A stretch of 8,656 nucleotides of DNA from JAJFUI01 sp039679885 (GTDB lineage: Bacteria; Planctomycetota; Planctomycetia; Pirellulales; Thermoguttaceae): the NCBI GenBank assembly GCA_039679885.1, contig JBDKUC010000363.1:1-8656 (forward strand). The letters are read 5' to 3'. Shown here one piece after another: positions 1 to 5,930 of the stretch. Position numbers and translations under genes: made by a program. The notes under the pieces are model-generated. The model was not told the origin of the DNA. It searched no databases and saw nothing but the letters and a program-made list of their open reading frames with translations. The first letter of the stretch is position 1. The number at the start of each line of letters is the position of its first letter.

Positions 1-19
1 CTCGACACGGAAGAACTGC

Positions 20-97
20 GTTCGTAGTTCCGCCTTTAGGCGGCGATTCCGCTCGGAATGCCAGCAAGAGCTGGAACCACGAACAACTCGGCAACCG
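20..97. repeat. Cloverleaf-like palindromic repeat, copy 1
   Basis: The outer arms 20-31 and 73-84 are complementary at 11 of 12 positions; the one exception, A26/C78, is a G-T wobble when read on the minus strand. They enclose three short hairpins: CCGCC/GGCGG (30-34 with 39-43), ATTCC/GGAAT (46-50 with 55-59) and CCAGC/GCTGG (61-65 with 70-74), each with a four-base loop. Similarity to copy 2 at 291-368 continues past the outer arm to about 97, so the unit is longer than its stem. On the minus strand it reads as an open stretch giving residues VPALAGIP, which I regard as a by-product of the repeat and not a protein. No mobility gene is nearby. Confidence 0.8.
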
Positions 98-115
98 GAT
101 GTATCGGGGGGCCTC

Positions 116-143
116 TTGACGTTCCGCGCCGTCCTGGTATCGT
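116..143 (+). promoter_or_regulatory. Possible sigma-70-type promoter
   Basis: TTGACG (116-121) resembles a -35 box and TATCGT (138-143) a poor -10 box, with a 16-base spacer. A start near 150 would give a transcript of roughly 60 bases ending at the terminator at 180-211. The -10 match is weak and the call rests mostly on its position. Confidence 0.25.
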
Positions 144-179
144 TAGGCAAATCGGGCGGAAGGATGCCGTCTGAAATTC

Positions 180-211
180 GCCTCGCTCGTCCCCGGACGA
201 GCGAGGCTTTT
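180..211 (+). terminator. Rightward intrinsic terminator
   Basis: GCCTCGCTCGTC (180-191) pairs perfectly with GACGAGCGAGGC (196-207) around the four-base loop 192-195. The stem is followed at once by TTTT and then a T-rich run to 220. This is a textbook Rho-independent terminator for plus-strand transcription. It must serve either a gene that ends left of the window or a short RNA starting near 150, because no credible plus-strand coding region lies between the window edge and the hairpin. Confidence 0.8.
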
Positions 212-290
212 CTTTCTTTTGGACCGACGCAATCACTGCTTGTCCTCGTCGCCATTCGCTTCATTGACCCTTCAGAAGGGCTGCGTTGTC

Positions 291-368
291 GTTCGTAGTT
301 CCGCCTTCAGGCGGCGATTCCACCGGGAATACCGGCTAAAGCTGGGACTACAAACAGCTCTGCAATCG
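291..368. repeat. Cloverleaf-like palindromic repeat, copy 2
   Basis: Same unit and orientation as copy 1, with 54 of 65 positions identical across the folded part by hand count (291-355). The outer arms 291-302 and 344-355 pair except for C294/A352 and a T300/G346 wobble. The inner hairpins are 301-305 with 310-314, 317-321 with 326-330, and 332-336 with 341-345; the last includes one G-T wobble. Most differences from copy 1 fall in the four-base loops or keep pairing possible, so the fold looks better conserved than the sequence. It ends about 60 bases before the hydrolase gene. Confidence 0.8.
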
Positions 369-414
369 TCGTGACTGACGCTCTCAATGGCTGTCTCCAT
401 TTGCACGTCCGTTG

Positions 415-420
415 TACAAT
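415..420 (+). promoter_or_regulatory. Possible -10 box of the MBL-fold hydrolase gene
   Basis: TACAAT differs from the consensus -10 hexamer at one base and ends six bases before the ATG at 427, where transcription would be expected to begin. The -35 candidate (CTGTCT, 391-396, 18-base spacer) is weak. No Shine-Dalgarno sequence precedes the ATG, which fits a leaderless message. Confidence 0.35.
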
Positions 421-426
421 GCGTCG

Positions 427-1194
427 ATGCAGGTCATTTCCCTCCAATCTGGCAGCAACGGCAATTGCATCTATGTGGAGGCCAACGGCGTCAAGCTGCT
501 GTTCGACGCCGGGATCAGCGGACAGCAGGCCAAACAGCGGCTCGCGGGGCTTGGCCGGGACATCGCCGACGTCGACGCCGTTCTGATTTCCCATGACCAC
601 GCGGATCACGCCCGCTGCATGGGCGTCTTCCATCGCAAGTTTGGCCTGCCGGTCTTTGCCACAGAAATGACCTACGACGCGGCAGGCCGATACCACTTGG
701 GCGAAATCGGCGACCTGCGTCACTTCCAACGCGGTGAGACGCTGCGATTCGGACGAACGACGGTCGAAACCATCCCAACGCCGCACGATGGCGTTGACGG
801 CGTGGCATTCGTCGTTGACGACGGGAAGCACCGCCTTGGCATTCTGACCGACCTCGGGCATGTCTTTGACGGGCTGGAAGCGGTCGTCCGTTCGCTCGAC
901 GCCGTGCTGTTGGAGAGCAACTACGATCCGGATATGCTCGCCAACGGCCCTTATCCTGAGTTCCTCAAAGAACGCATCGAAGGCCCCGGCGGTCATCTCT
1001 CGAACAACGAAGCGGCCGAGGTCTTGGGAAGTGGCGCCTCGAAGCGGCTGAAATGGGCGTGCCTGGCCCACCTCTCGAAAGACAACAACACGCCTCGGGT
1101 TGCGCTCAAGACCCACAAACGCATTCTCGGCAACCGGCTGCCGCTGTTCGTCGCGACGCGGCATCAGGCGACCGCAGTCATGGAGGTTGATTAA
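427..1194 (+). CDS. MBL-fold metallo-hydrolase, YycJ/WalJ-like
   Basis: A 255-residue soluble metallo-beta-lactamase-fold protein, probably a two-metal hydrolase acting on a phosphoester or nucleic-acid substrate in the cytoplasm. The N-terminus (VISLQSGSNGNCIYVE, residues 3-18) is typical of the YycJ/WalJ group. The metal-binding motif HDHADH lies at residues 56-61, with further likely ligands H120 (in PTPHD), D142 (in TDLGH) and H215 (in AHLSKDNN). GGHLSN at 188-193 is another family signature. Length is normal for the family, and there is no signal peptide or membrane segment. I chose the ATG at 427 because the family begins directly with this strand; a TTG at 412 would add five unconserved residues and overlap the candidate -10 box. 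In Firmicutes, WalJ sits with the WalRK two-component genes and has been linked to cell-wall and DNA processes; no such neighbours are present here, so the substrate is unknown. Confidence 0.92.
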   Translation: MQVISLQSGSNGNCIYVEANGVKLLFDAGISGQQAKQRLAGLGRDIADVDAVLISHDHADHARCMGVFHRKFGLPVFATEMTYDAAGRYHLGEIGDLRHFQRGETLRFGRTTVETIPTPHDGVDGVAFVVDDGKHRLGILTDLGHVFDGLEAVVRSLDAVLLESNYDPDMLANGPYPEFLKERIEGPGGHLSNNEAAEVLGSGASKRLKWACLAHLSKDNNTPRVALKTHKRILGNRLPLFVATRHQATAVMEVD

Positions 1195-1231
1195 CGCTCG
1201 GCCTTCTCCGCAGCCCGGGAAAAGCTAAAAG

Positions 1232-1259
1232 AAAAAGCCCTGGCGATTGGGCCAGGGCT
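1232..1259 (-). terminator. Leftward intrinsic terminator of the lysine-rich protein gene
   Basis: AGCCCTGGC (1236-1244) and GCCAGGGCT (1251-1259) form a perfect 9-bp stem with a six-base loop. Read leftward, the stem is followed by TTTTC and a further T-rich run. It begins 26 bases beyond the stop codon at 1286. Read rightward it lacks a T-tract, so it is a poor terminator for the converging hydrolase gene. Confidence 0.85.
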
Positions 1260-1285
1260 GGGACAGTCTTGAGACGACGGGCAGG

Positions 1286-1711
1286 TCAGAACGGAATCAC
1301 ATCGACGTCGGGCATCGAGATCGCCTCGACCAGTTCTCTGAACTTCTTCAGCCCGCCAACGTCGTTGATCAGCTCCAAGAGATCGTCGAACCGGTTGAAT
1401 CCGCCGATCGCCCTGGCCGTTTGGACCACGGCTCGAATCTGCTCGATGGTGATCGTGTCAGCCAGCTTGGTCGGCTTCGCTGCGGTCGGAGCCGGCGACG
1501 CCGCTTCCGCGACCTCGACGATCGGCTTGACCTTCTTCGCCTTCTTGGTTGCCTTCTTGATGGCCGTCTTGATGTTGGCGACGTAGCTCGGCGTGATCTC
1601 GACGCCTTGCTTGCTCAAGACCGCGGCGATTTCTCCGTTCTTGGCCTTTGGATTGTTCTTCAGATAATCACGCACCGCTTGGCTCTTGTTGACCTTCTGT
1701 TTCTTTGCCAT
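1286..1711 (-). CDS. Small lysine-rich hypothetical protein, possible N-terminal winged helix
   Basis: A 141-residue protein that I cannot assign to a named family. Residues 8-50 (VNKSQAVRDYLKNNP and onward through GVEITPSYVANIKTA) look like a small helix-turn-helix or winged-helix unit: a helix, a KNGEIAAVL helix, then a possible recognition helix around SYVANIKTAIKK. A basic run (KKATKKAKKVKP, 52-63) and an Ala/Pro linker (66-82) follow. The C-terminal part (85-135) is predicted helical, with a repeated Gly-Gly-hydrophobic pattern (AIGGFNRFDDLLELI, DVGGLKKFRELV) that could mediate self-association. I infer a DNA-binding, perhaps nucleoid-associated or regulatory, role; this is not shown. 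The start is supported by GGAG (1720-1723 on the opposite strand) eight bases before the ATG. It is a single-gene unit with its own terminator. Confidence 0.82.
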   Translation of the reverse strand: MAKKQKVNKSQAVRDYLKNNPKAKNGEIAAVLSKQGVEITPSYVANIKTAIKKATKKAKKVKPIVEVAEAASPAPTAAKPTKLADTITIEQIRAVVQTARAIGGFNRFDDLLELINDVGGLKKFRELVEAISMPDVDVIPF

Positions 1712-1762
1712 CTATGGGTCTCCGGGCTCGGGTTAGAGATTTGGGTTTAGAAGCGTTATCGA

Positions 1763-1779
1763 CCACGTAAGTTGCGGCT
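1763..1779. repeat. Probable truncated palindrome half-site
   Basis: CCACGTAAGTT (1763-1773) is identical to 5792-5802, where it leads into GTTATGC. Here it leads into GTTGCGGCTT. It looks like the left half of a related palindrome whose right half is missing. Eleven shared bases are suggestive only. Confidence 0.35.
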
Positions 1780-1981
1780 TGCAGACAAAATCTTACTCGG
1801 ATGATGCCTGTGCTGGATCTGCCGATTGTGCCGGCGAATAATGCCAGCTTTGGCGACTAAAACGACGTCGGTCGGCTCGCCCTAGTCATGTTACTGAGCC
1901 AGGCAACTGTTCGTTGACAAGTCCGATCACCACGGCGTGGGGACAAGTTGTCTTTTGCGGAAAGGTGAATGGCTCTCCCAT

Positions 1982-2057
1982 AAAGCCGCGACCGATGGTC
2001 GCGCCCAAAACTGCGTTCGAGCAAGACTCCTGGGACGCGACCAACGGTCGCGGCTTT
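1982..2057. repeat. Nested inverted repeat with two alternative folds
   Basis: AAAGCCGCGACCG (1982-1994) is the exact reverse complement of 2045-2057, a 13-bp outer arm. Inside it GGTCGCG (1997-2003) pairs with CGCGACC (2036-2042), making one long hairpin interrupted only by a two-base mismatch. Each half can also fold alone, because CGCGACC and GGTCGCG face each other across three bases at 1987-2003 and again at 2036-2052. Both ends run into CTTT when read outward, so weak two-way termination is possible. It lies 63 bases beyond the stop of the cysteine-cluster gene. Confidence 0.85.
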
Positions 2058-2120
2058 GTACCCATCGCCGCGTCGGACCGCCAGAACACTCGCGATCATG
2101 CCCGGGCGGGGGGGCGGCGA

Positions 2121-2525
2121 TCAGCTTTCGAGCTGATTTTGAATGGCGCCGAGCGAGATGCGGCGGCCGTGGTTGCAGCCGCGACAACGACGAGCCGTCT
2201 CCTCCCATGCGGCCGGCGACTCCAAATTGGACTTCCAAAACGGCCACGTGCGGCATTGACGCGGCCGGGCCTCATACACGCTGCACTTCCGCGTCTCGGC
2301 GTCTAGCAAGATGCAATCGCCGCCAGGGCGCTCGATGAGACTCTTCCGGCTCCGGATGGTGCGAAGGTAATGGCGTTCGAACTCGGCGACTTGCAGCCCC
2401 AGGGCTGCGGCCAGCGTCTTGATCTCCGTCCGGTTCACCCAGACATAACCAGGCTCGCCGGAGCAGCAATCGCCACAGCCTGTGCAGGAAAAGCGAAGCC
2501 CGTCGTGGTACCAAGGGTGCAGCAT
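2121..2525 (-). CDS. YkgJ-family cysteine-cluster protein
   Basis: A 134-residue cytoplasmic protein of the YkgJ/UPF0153 type, thought to bind zinc or iron through clustered cysteines; its biochemical role is not established. The family motif is clear near the N-terminus: FSCTGCGDCCSG with C14, C17, C20 and C21. Further conserved-looking cysteines are C71 (GGDCILL), C81 (RKCSVYEARP), C91 (RQCRTWPF) and the pair C114/C117 (RRCRGC). CSVYEARPRQCRTWPF is highly typical of the family. Length is normal. The ATG at 2525 starts just before the conserved WYHDGLRF; no Shine-Dalgarno precedes it, since the leader is C-rich owing to the heptamer repeat. The gene begins 67 bases after the FAD/Fe-S dehydrogenase ends, on the same strand, so the two may be co-transcribed. 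Confidence 0.9.
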   Translation of the reverse strand: MLHPWYHDGLRFSCTGCGDCCSGEPGYVWVNRTEIKTLAAALGLQVAEFERHYLRTIRSRKSLIERPGGDCILLDAETRKCSVYEARPRQCRTWPFWKSNLESPAAWEETARRCRGCNHGRRISLGAIQNQLES

Positions 2526-2539
2526 GGGGTTGGGGGGCA

Positions 2540-2577
2540 GGGGCTAGAGGTTAGGGGCTAGGGGCTAGGGGCTAGGG
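2540..2577. repeat. GGGGCTA heptamer tandem repeat
   Basis: Exact GGGGCTA units lie at 2540-2546, 2554-2560, 2561-2567 and 2568-2574, with one degenerate unit (GAGGTTA) at 2547-2553 and a trailing GGG. The four spaced G-runs from 2554 to 2577 fit a G-quadruplex pattern on the plus strand, which is the template strand for the surrounding leftward genes. It fills most of the gap between the dehydrogenase stop and the YkgJ start. Confidence 0.9.
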
Positions 2578-2592
2578 ATCGGCCGTCTCCAA

Positions 2593-5500
2593 TCAATGGG
2601 TGGTCAACAGTCGGGCGATGTCCGGCATCAGACCGTAGGAAAGGGCCAGTAGCTTGATCGGGTGTAACGTGGGCTTGGTCGTTCCTTGTTCCATCTGCAT
2701 TTTACAGGCGGAGCACTCCGTCGCGCCGGCCTGGAGTTGCGGATCGCGGAGGCGGGCCATCAGCTTGCGCCCCGCACGGAGGCTGCTTCGGAGATTCTTC
2801 TTCTGCATGCCGAACGTGCCGGCCATGCCAGAGCAGCCCGCCTCGATGCGCTCGAGCCGCAGGCCGGGGATCAGGCCCAAGAGGCTCTCGCCCGGCGAGC
2901 CGACCTCGAGTGCGCGCAAGTGGCAGGGCATGTGATATCCGATACTCACATTGAGCGGCCGAAGGTCAAGCTGAAGCTGGCCGCGAGTGTGCATCCGCCA
3001 GAGATAGCTGCCGGCGTCGCTGCTGTTGGCGGCCACGAGTCGCGCCTCGTCATCATCGAGCAACTGCCGATATTCATGACGGAGGCATAGCGCAGCAGCC
3101 GGTTCCGTGGCGATGATGTCGTAACCCTGGCGGATCGCCTCCGCCAGCAGGGGCACGTTGTGACCGGCCAACTGCCGGGCGTAGTCGAGCGCGCCGCTCG
3201 CGATGGAGGCCATCCCGGCCTGCTTCTGATCGGGATGAACGTAGACGCTCAGCCCATTGTGCTCCAGGACGGCGACCGTCGCCTCGGCCAATTGCGGGTC
3301 GAAGTAGTTGGCATAGACGTCGACGAAGTAGAGCACTTTCTGGGCGCCGCGGCGCGAAGGGCGCGTGAGGCGGCGACGGGCAGCCCGGCGGAGAAAGCTC
3401 CGCGAGGCCACCCGCGGCAGCTTTCGCCCCTGGGCGATGCCGAGCGCTTTCTCAAGCAGCCATCGCATCTGACGGTTCTCGAGCGCCCAATTGGCGGCGG
3501 GAGCGATCAGGCTGCCGATGGCCCCGAGCAGGTCGAGCCGCGTCATGGCCCAGCCGGCCAGCGGACGGCTGTTGGCCGCCACATAGGCCGCCTTGCACTC
3601 CCGCATCAGCCGGGGAATGTCGACGCCCGCCGGGCACTCCAAGCGGCAACTGTGGCAGTGGACGCACAGGTTGGCGACGGCCTCGAACTCATCGCTGGTG
3701 ACCATGCTCAGGTCGAGCGTGCCGGTCAACACGCCGCGCACCAGATTGGCTTTTGCGCGGGGCGAGGCCTCCTCGCCCGGAAAGAAGCGGAACATTGGAC
3801 ACATGCGGAGCTCGGCCGATTGTGTTCGGCACTCGCCGCAGCGGTTGCAGGCGTTGACGGCGTCGGCGACCCGCGAGGGATCCCAATCCAACTGCAATTC
3901 CACCAGGTTCCGCAGTTCCGGCGAGTCGTCCCCGCCCGGCGCATCCTCGGCCGGACAACGGCCGTCTGGCGAATGTCCGGCGGCCGCGGGCGTTGACACG
4001 CCGGCCGCACTGTCAGCGGCTGCCGCCGGCCGCTCGCTCTTCGTTGGTTCGGTGGTAGCGGACACCGCGGCGGCGGCGGGAATCGATGGCCGCAGGTGGC
4101 GGGTCATCAGATCGGGATCGTCGCCCAGAATCTTCCCAGGATTCAGGATGTTCTCCGGATCGAAGATCCGCTTGATCTCGCGATACACATCCACGAGCGG
4201 GCCCGCCTGACGTCGGACGTAGGCGGTGCGACTCAGGCCACAGGCGCGTTCGCCGCTGATCGTGCCGCCCAGCGCAAACACCTCCTCATAAAGCTCGTCG
4301 GCCAGCCGCCGCATCCGCCGCACGTCTTCCTCATTGCCGAGATCGAGGAACGGCTGAACATGGAGTTGCCCTTGGCCGGCGTGGCAAAACAGCGATGCGG
4401 TGACCTGGTTGCGTTTTAGGACGTTCTGCATCCGCACCAGGAAGTCGGAAAGCGACTCGGGCGCCACGGCCATATCCTCGACGATCGGCACCGCGCGGCC
4501 GGGGCCCGCGACGCGGCAGAGCATCGGTTCGAGCTTCTCGACGAGCCGCCAGAAGAGTTCAGCCTCACCGTCCTCGTGAAGGGGGCTCTCGACGCCGGGG
4601 AGGCTGTGAACCGGCCGCTCAGGGCCGACCAGTCGTCCGGCGAACGCCTGACGGGCGCCAAACACGGCGTGCTTTTCCTGCCAAAGCTCTTCGATGAGGC
4701 CGCGCAGCCGGCCGCGGACCTCTGAAGCGTCATCGCCATCGAGTTCCACCAGCAGCGCCGCTTCGGTCTCGGCGGGGATCAGCCGCTCGAACCGGGGATC
4801 CGCCGCCCGGCAGAGACTCAAGTGCCGGCGGTCCATCAGGTCGCACGCCGTTGGGCCGTGGGCGAGAATGTCGGGGACCGTTCGGGCGGCCTTCTCGACG
4901 CTGTCCAACAGCAGCAAGGCCAGCCCTCGGCTAAGCGGCAGCGGCTCGGTTCGCAACGTGGCTTCGGTCACCAGGGCCAGCGTTCCCTCGGAGCCGACCA
5001 AGAGCCCTGCCACGTCGAGATAGTCATTGCCGAGCACGTCGGCCAGATGATAGCCGCAGTGGTCTTGTGGACTTCGCGTGCGGTGCTCGCGGATCACGTC
5101 GGCGTGCTCGCGGAGCAACGTGGCGAGCCGGTCCACCAGCTCCCGTTTCCGGGCAATGGTGCTTGGACTGTGGCCATCGGTGAGCGGCTCGCGGCCAAGC
5201 TCCAGCACCTGCCCGTCGGCCAGCACGACTTGCAGGCTCTCGACATGACGGCGGGTCGAGCCGTGCTTGAGCCAATGACTTCCGGCCGCGTCAACCGCGA
5301 TCATGCTTCCGATCGTGGTGACGTTCCGGTTTGCGGGATCGGGCCCGAACGTCCGGTGGACCCGTTGCAGCAGTGCCTCGAGCCGGCCGTAGACGACGCC
5401 GGGTTGCACGCGGACTCGCTCCGGATCGATGCGGATGACACGGTGGAAATGGGTCGAGAAATCGAGGACCAAGCCCGGCCCGAGCGACTCGCCCGACAGA

Positions 5501-5733
5501 CCGGTGCCGGCGCCGCGGGCGTGGATCGGGATGTGGTGGTCGGCCGCATAGGCGACGCAGGCGGCGACGTCGGCGGTCGAGCGGGGCCGGACAACGCCTA
5601 GCGGCTGAATCTCATAGATGCTGGCGTCGCTCGCCCAGAGCCGTCGGAAAACGTCATCGCAACGCACTTCGCCAGCCACCAGCCCGCGAAGATCGTCTTG
5701 AATGCGCTGGCGGTGTTGGTCCAGGAGGCTCAT
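2593..5733 (-). CDS. GlcD-GlcF-type fusion: FAD-linked oxidase with Fe-S module
   Basis: A 1046-residue fused flavin and iron-sulfur dehydrogenase, similar in layout to E. coli YdiJ and to GlcD plus GlcF. It probably oxidises a D-2-hydroxyacid (for example lactate, glycolate or 2-hydroxyglutarate) and passes electrons to a membrane acceptor. Domains: FAD-binding PCMH about 45-265 (GAGTGLSGES near 74-83, LLVGSEGTLALVTEATL 244-260); FAD-oxidase C-terminal domain about 266-540, with HAGQGQLH at 451-458 and the closing IFDPENILNPGK (523-534); an Ala/Pro-rich linker about 550-605; a ferredoxin-like part with C629, C632, C635, C645 and C690, C693, C696, C700 for two 4Fe-4S clusters; then two CCG-type domains. 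The first (799-893) has lost nearly all its cysteines. The second keeps C937, C967, C1007 and C1010, with CSG in place of CCG. The usual GEHG is GERA at 494-497. No signal peptide is seen and no Shine-Dalgarno precedes the ATG. The substrate is not determinable here. Confidence 0.93.
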   Translation of the reverse strand: MSLLDQHRQRIQDDLRGLVAGEVRCDDVFRRLWASDASIYEIQPLGVVRPRSTADVAACVAYAADHHIPIHARGAGTGLSGESLGPGLVLDFSTHFHRVIRIDPERVRVQPGVVYGRLEALLQRVHRTFGPDPANRNVTTIGSMIAVDAAGSHWLKHGSTRRHVESLQVVLADGQVLELGREPLTDGHSPSTIARKRELVDRLATLLREHADVIREHRTRSPQDHCGYHLADVLGNDYLDVAGLLVGSEGTLALVTEATLRTEPLPLSRGLALLLLDSVEKAARTVPDILAHGPTACDLMDRRHLSLCRAADPRFERLIPAETEAALLVELDGDDASEVRGRLRGLIEELWQEKHAVFGARQAFAGRLVGPERPVHSLPGVESPLHEDGEAELFWRLVEKLEPMLCRVAGPGRAVPIVEDMAVAPESLSDFLVRMQNVLKRNQVTASLFCHAGQGQLHVQPFLDLGNEEDVRRMRRLADELYEEVFALGGTISGERACGLSRTAYVRRQAGPLVDVYREIKRIFDPENILNPGKILGDDPDLMTRHLRPSIPAAAAVSATTEPTKSERPAAAADSAAGVSTPAAAGHSPDGRCPAEDAPGGDDSPELRNLVELQLDWDPSRVADAVNACNRCGECRTQSAELRMCPMFRFFPGEEASPRAKANLVRGVLTGTLDLSMVTSDEFEAVANLCVHCHSCRLECPAGVDIPRLMRECKAAYVAANSRPLAGWAMTRLDLLGAIGSLIAPAANWALENRQMRWLLEKALGIAQGRKLPRVASRSFLRRAARRRLTRPSRRGAQKVLYFVDVYANYFDPQLAEATVAVLEHNGLSVYVHPDQKQAGMASIASGALDYARQLAGHNVPLLAEAIRQGYDIIATEPAAALCLRHEYRQLLDDDEARLVAANSSDAGSYLWRMHTRGQLQLDLRPLNVSIGYHMPCHLRALEVGSPGESLLGLIPGLRLERIEAGCSGMAGTFGMQKKNLRSSLRAGRKLMARLRDPQLQAGATECSACKMQMEQGTTKPTLHPIKLLALSYGLMPDIARLLTTH

Positions 5734-5771
5734 GCCGGTCTGGTAATCCTGACGAGTCGCAAGACATGTCG

Positions 5772-5888
5772 GTTATGCTTTAGCATAACTGCCACGTAAG
5801 TTATGCATCAGCCTGTAGGTTATGCTTTAGCATAACAAGACGCCTGAGCAGACGTTTCACCATGCCGTTATGCTAAAGCATAACCTAC
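5772..5888. repeat. Cluster of three GTTATGC palindromes
   Basis: GTTATGC-TTTA-GCATAAC occurs at 5772-5789 and 5819-5836, and its reverse complement (loop TAAA) at 5867-5884. With their flanks, copies two and three make a perfect 22-bp inverted repeat (5815-5836 with 5867-5888) around a 30-base centre. A partial unit, CCACGTAAGTTATGC (5792-5806), sits between copies one and two. All lie in the 197-bp gap between folE and the dehydrogenase gene. As RNA they would form strong hairpins but no T-tract follows, so attenuation or RNA stabilisation is possible while classical termination is not supported. Confidence 0.9.
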
Positions 5889-5930
5889 GGCTGCGGTGCG
5901 TTGGCGTGTGACGCCTGTCGGAATCTCCCT

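Larger units (their letters stand above)
1712..2120. other. 409-bp intergenic stretch without a credible gene
   Basis: The open frames here are short, overlap a palindromic repeat and show no recognisable protein pattern. The stretch holds the Shine-Dalgarno of the lysine-rich gene (1720-1723), a probable repeat half-site (1763-1779), the nested inverted repeat at 1982-2057 and a G7 run at 2108-2114 next to the stop codon of the cysteine-cluster gene. A TTGACA at 1914-1919 has no matching -10 box. The promoter of the lysine-rich gene should lie within about 1725-1800 but no clear boxes are visible. Confidence 0.6.

Noticed and set aside
20..97. Cloverleaf fold resembling a tRNA gene
   Set aside because: All inner hairpins have five-base stems and four-base loops; there is no seven-base anticodon loop, no T-loop sequence in place and no CCA end.
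116..298. 60-residue plus-strand open frame
   Set aside because: It runs straight through the terminator hairpin and into the second cloverleaf repeat, with no protein-like pattern or ribosome site.
307..1164. 285-residue minus-strand open frame opposite the hydrolase
   Set aside because: It is the antisense of the well-supported MBL-fold gene and its end is made from the repeat.
1914..1919. Perfect TTGACA as a promoter
   Set aside because: No -10 box at the right distance and no plus-strand gene downstream.
1857..2338. Several overlapping open frames of 67-133 residues
   Set aside because: They overlap the nested inverted repeat or lie antisense to the YkgJ gene and show no recognisable domains.
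3160..3996. 278-residue plus-strand open frame
   Set aside because: Antisense shadow in GC-rich DNA of the FAD/Fe-S gene, whose minus-strand motifs are unambiguous.
4822..5601. 259-residue plus-strand open frame
   Set aside because: Antisense of the FAD-binding domain; no protein features of its own.
5772..5884. CRISPR-like array
   Set aside because: Only three 18-base palindromes with unequal spacing, one of them inverted, and no cas genes.
5903..5915. GGCGT/ACGCC hairpin beyond the folE stop as a terminator
   Set aside because: Only a 5-bp stem with no following T-run.
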